Assembly (NCBI GenBank): GCA_036403035.1 | Contig: DASWRT010000003.1 | Span: 1 to 6,140, forward strand | Direction: 5' to 3' | Length of the DNA: 6,140 nucleotides | From: DASWRT01 sp036403035 | GTDB lineage: Bacteria; Pseudomonadota; Alphaproteobacteria; ATCC43930; CGMCC-115725 | Shown here: positions 5,535-6,140 of the stretch, piece after piece | Layout: the number at the start of each line of letters is the position of its first letter | Numbering within the stretch: position 1 is the stretch's first letter | Position numbers and translations under genes: made by a program | Notes under the pieces: model-generated | Database searches by the model: none | The model's input: only the letters and a program-made list of their open reading frames with translations | Told to the model about the DNA's origin: nothing

Positions 5535-6140
5535 GACCGGAATCCTCTGTCGGGGCTGATCCAGACGGCGCGCTTGCCGCGGCGCTTGAACAGCGCACGC
5601 GGAAAGCCGACGAGCGTCGTCGCCAGCGCGATCGTCCAGAACGCCATCGGATACCAGATCGTCCAGAACAGCATGCGCGGTAGGCCGCGCTCGTAGCGCG
5701 ACTCGATCACCAGGCTGAGCGAGAACTGCACGAGGCAGATGATTGCGAGCAGGATGCCGCAATAGGACGGCGGGAGGATCGTCGGCACATACAGGCCCGG
5801 CGGCAGGTCGACGAACAGGCCGACCGCCCACAGCACGACCGAGAGGGCGAGGGCGTACGCCCAGGACACGCTGAGGTAGAATTCGAGGATCATCATCCAC
5901 ATGCGCCGGCGGCGCCACGTCCAGATCCGGCGGACGTGCTTCAGGAAGACCTCGGCGCCGCCCTGCGCCCACCGCAGCCGCTGCCGCCAGAGGCCCTTGA
6001 AGGTCTCGGGCATCAGGATCCAGCAGATCGCGTTCGGCTCGTACTGGATCGACCAGTGGTCGAGCTGGAGCATCCAGGACACGTCGATGTCCTCGGTCAC
6101 CATGTCGAGGTTCCAGTACCCGCTGCGGTGCAGCGCGGCG
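5516..6140 (-). CDS. pgaC: PgaC, PNAG glycosyltransferase, C-terminal half (N-terminus beyond right edge)
   Basis: PgaC is the membrane-embedded GT2 processive N-acetylglucosaminyltransferase that polymerises UDP-GlcNAc into PNAG, the biofilm exopolysaccharide. About 207 residues are visible, against 441 in E. coli, so roughly the first half lies outside the window. The visible part begins with ALHRSGYWNLDMVTEDIDVSW, whose Thr-Glu-Asp (6089-6097) holds the catalytic base. YEPNAICWILMPET follows, then the acceptor/product-binding QRLRW motif (5969-5983) within RQRLRWAQGGAEVFLKH. Three membrane segments follow (around LEFYLSVSWAYALAL, GILLAIICLVQFSLSLVIE and MLFWTIWYPMAFWTIALATTLV). The chain ends shortly after WISPDRG, the same motif found near the E. 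coli C-terminus. pgaD follows in the same direction with a short overlap. pgaA and pgaB, if present, would lie further right. Confidence 0.95.
   Translation of the reverse strand, partial: AALHRSGYWNLDMVTEDIDVSWMLQLDHWSIQYEPNAICWILMPETFKGLWRQRLRWAQGGAEVFLKHVRRIWTWRRRRMWMMILEFYLSVSWAYALALSVVLWAVGLFVDLPPGLYVPTILPPSYCGILLAIICLVQFSLSLVIESRYERGLPRMLFWTIWYPMAFWTIALATTLVGFPRALFKRRGKRAVWISPDRGFRSFSRRS

Noticed and set aside
5040..5972. PgaD extended N-terminally to an ATG at 5972, or pgaC/pgaD as one frameshifted gene
   Set aside because: The extension would lie wholly inside pgaC in another frame and lacks PgaD similarity. The two frames match two separate adjacent pga genes, so neither a long PgaD nor a frameshift is needed.

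Overview
The window is GC-rich DNA with dense, mostly codon-biased genes, probably from an alphaproteobacterium (Rhizobiales or Rhodospirillales type). I judge this from the style of the HldD, PgaC and PgaD proteins and from the base composition; the sequence does not prove the taxon. Much of the content concerns the cell envelope and surface polysaccharides.

Layout from left to right. (1) Complement 1-836 is most of hldD, ADP-L-glycero-D-manno-heptose 6-epimerase (LPS inner-core heptose supply), cut by the left edge. (2) 837-1105 is a divergent intergenic region with an AT-rich core. (3) 1106-1717 (+) encodes a small exported protein of unknown function. (4) 1761-2358 is a REP/RAYT unit: a complete REP-associated tyrosine transposase gene (complement 1817-2281) bracketed by two inverted GTAG-footed hairpins, with a third, internally deleted copy at 2393-2409. 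(5) 2535-3479 (+) is an NAD-dependent nucleotide-sugar epimerase of the extended SDR (GalE-like) type. (6) 3595-3942 (+) is a small three-helix membrane protein. (7) 3978-4093 is an inverted pair of the same GTAG-footed repeats without a transposase, a REPIN-like element. (8) 4171-4821 (+) is a PAP2-fold membrane protein with a degenerate phosphatase signature. (9) 4822-5039 is a convergent intergenic region with nested inverted repeats. (10) Complement 5040-5534 is pgaD and complement 5516-6140 is the C-terminal half of pgaC. These are the membrane partner and the glycosyltransferase for poly-beta-1,6-N-acetylglucosamine (PNAG) biofilm polysaccharide.

How it fits together: HldD supplies heptose for LPS, the GalE-like enzyme probably supplies an epimerised sugar nucleotide, and PgaC/PgaD polymerise and export PNAG. 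The PAP2-like protein could act on a lipid-linked carrier or phospholipid, but its signature arginines are missing. No single operon joins these genes.

The most interesting signals are the RAYT with five related repeats sharing an extended TAAC-(0/1 nt)-GTAGGGGCG head, and pgaD, which has no usual start codon where the family begins but does have an ATT behind a good Shine-Dalgarno sequence. No rRNA, tRNA or CRISPR array was seen.
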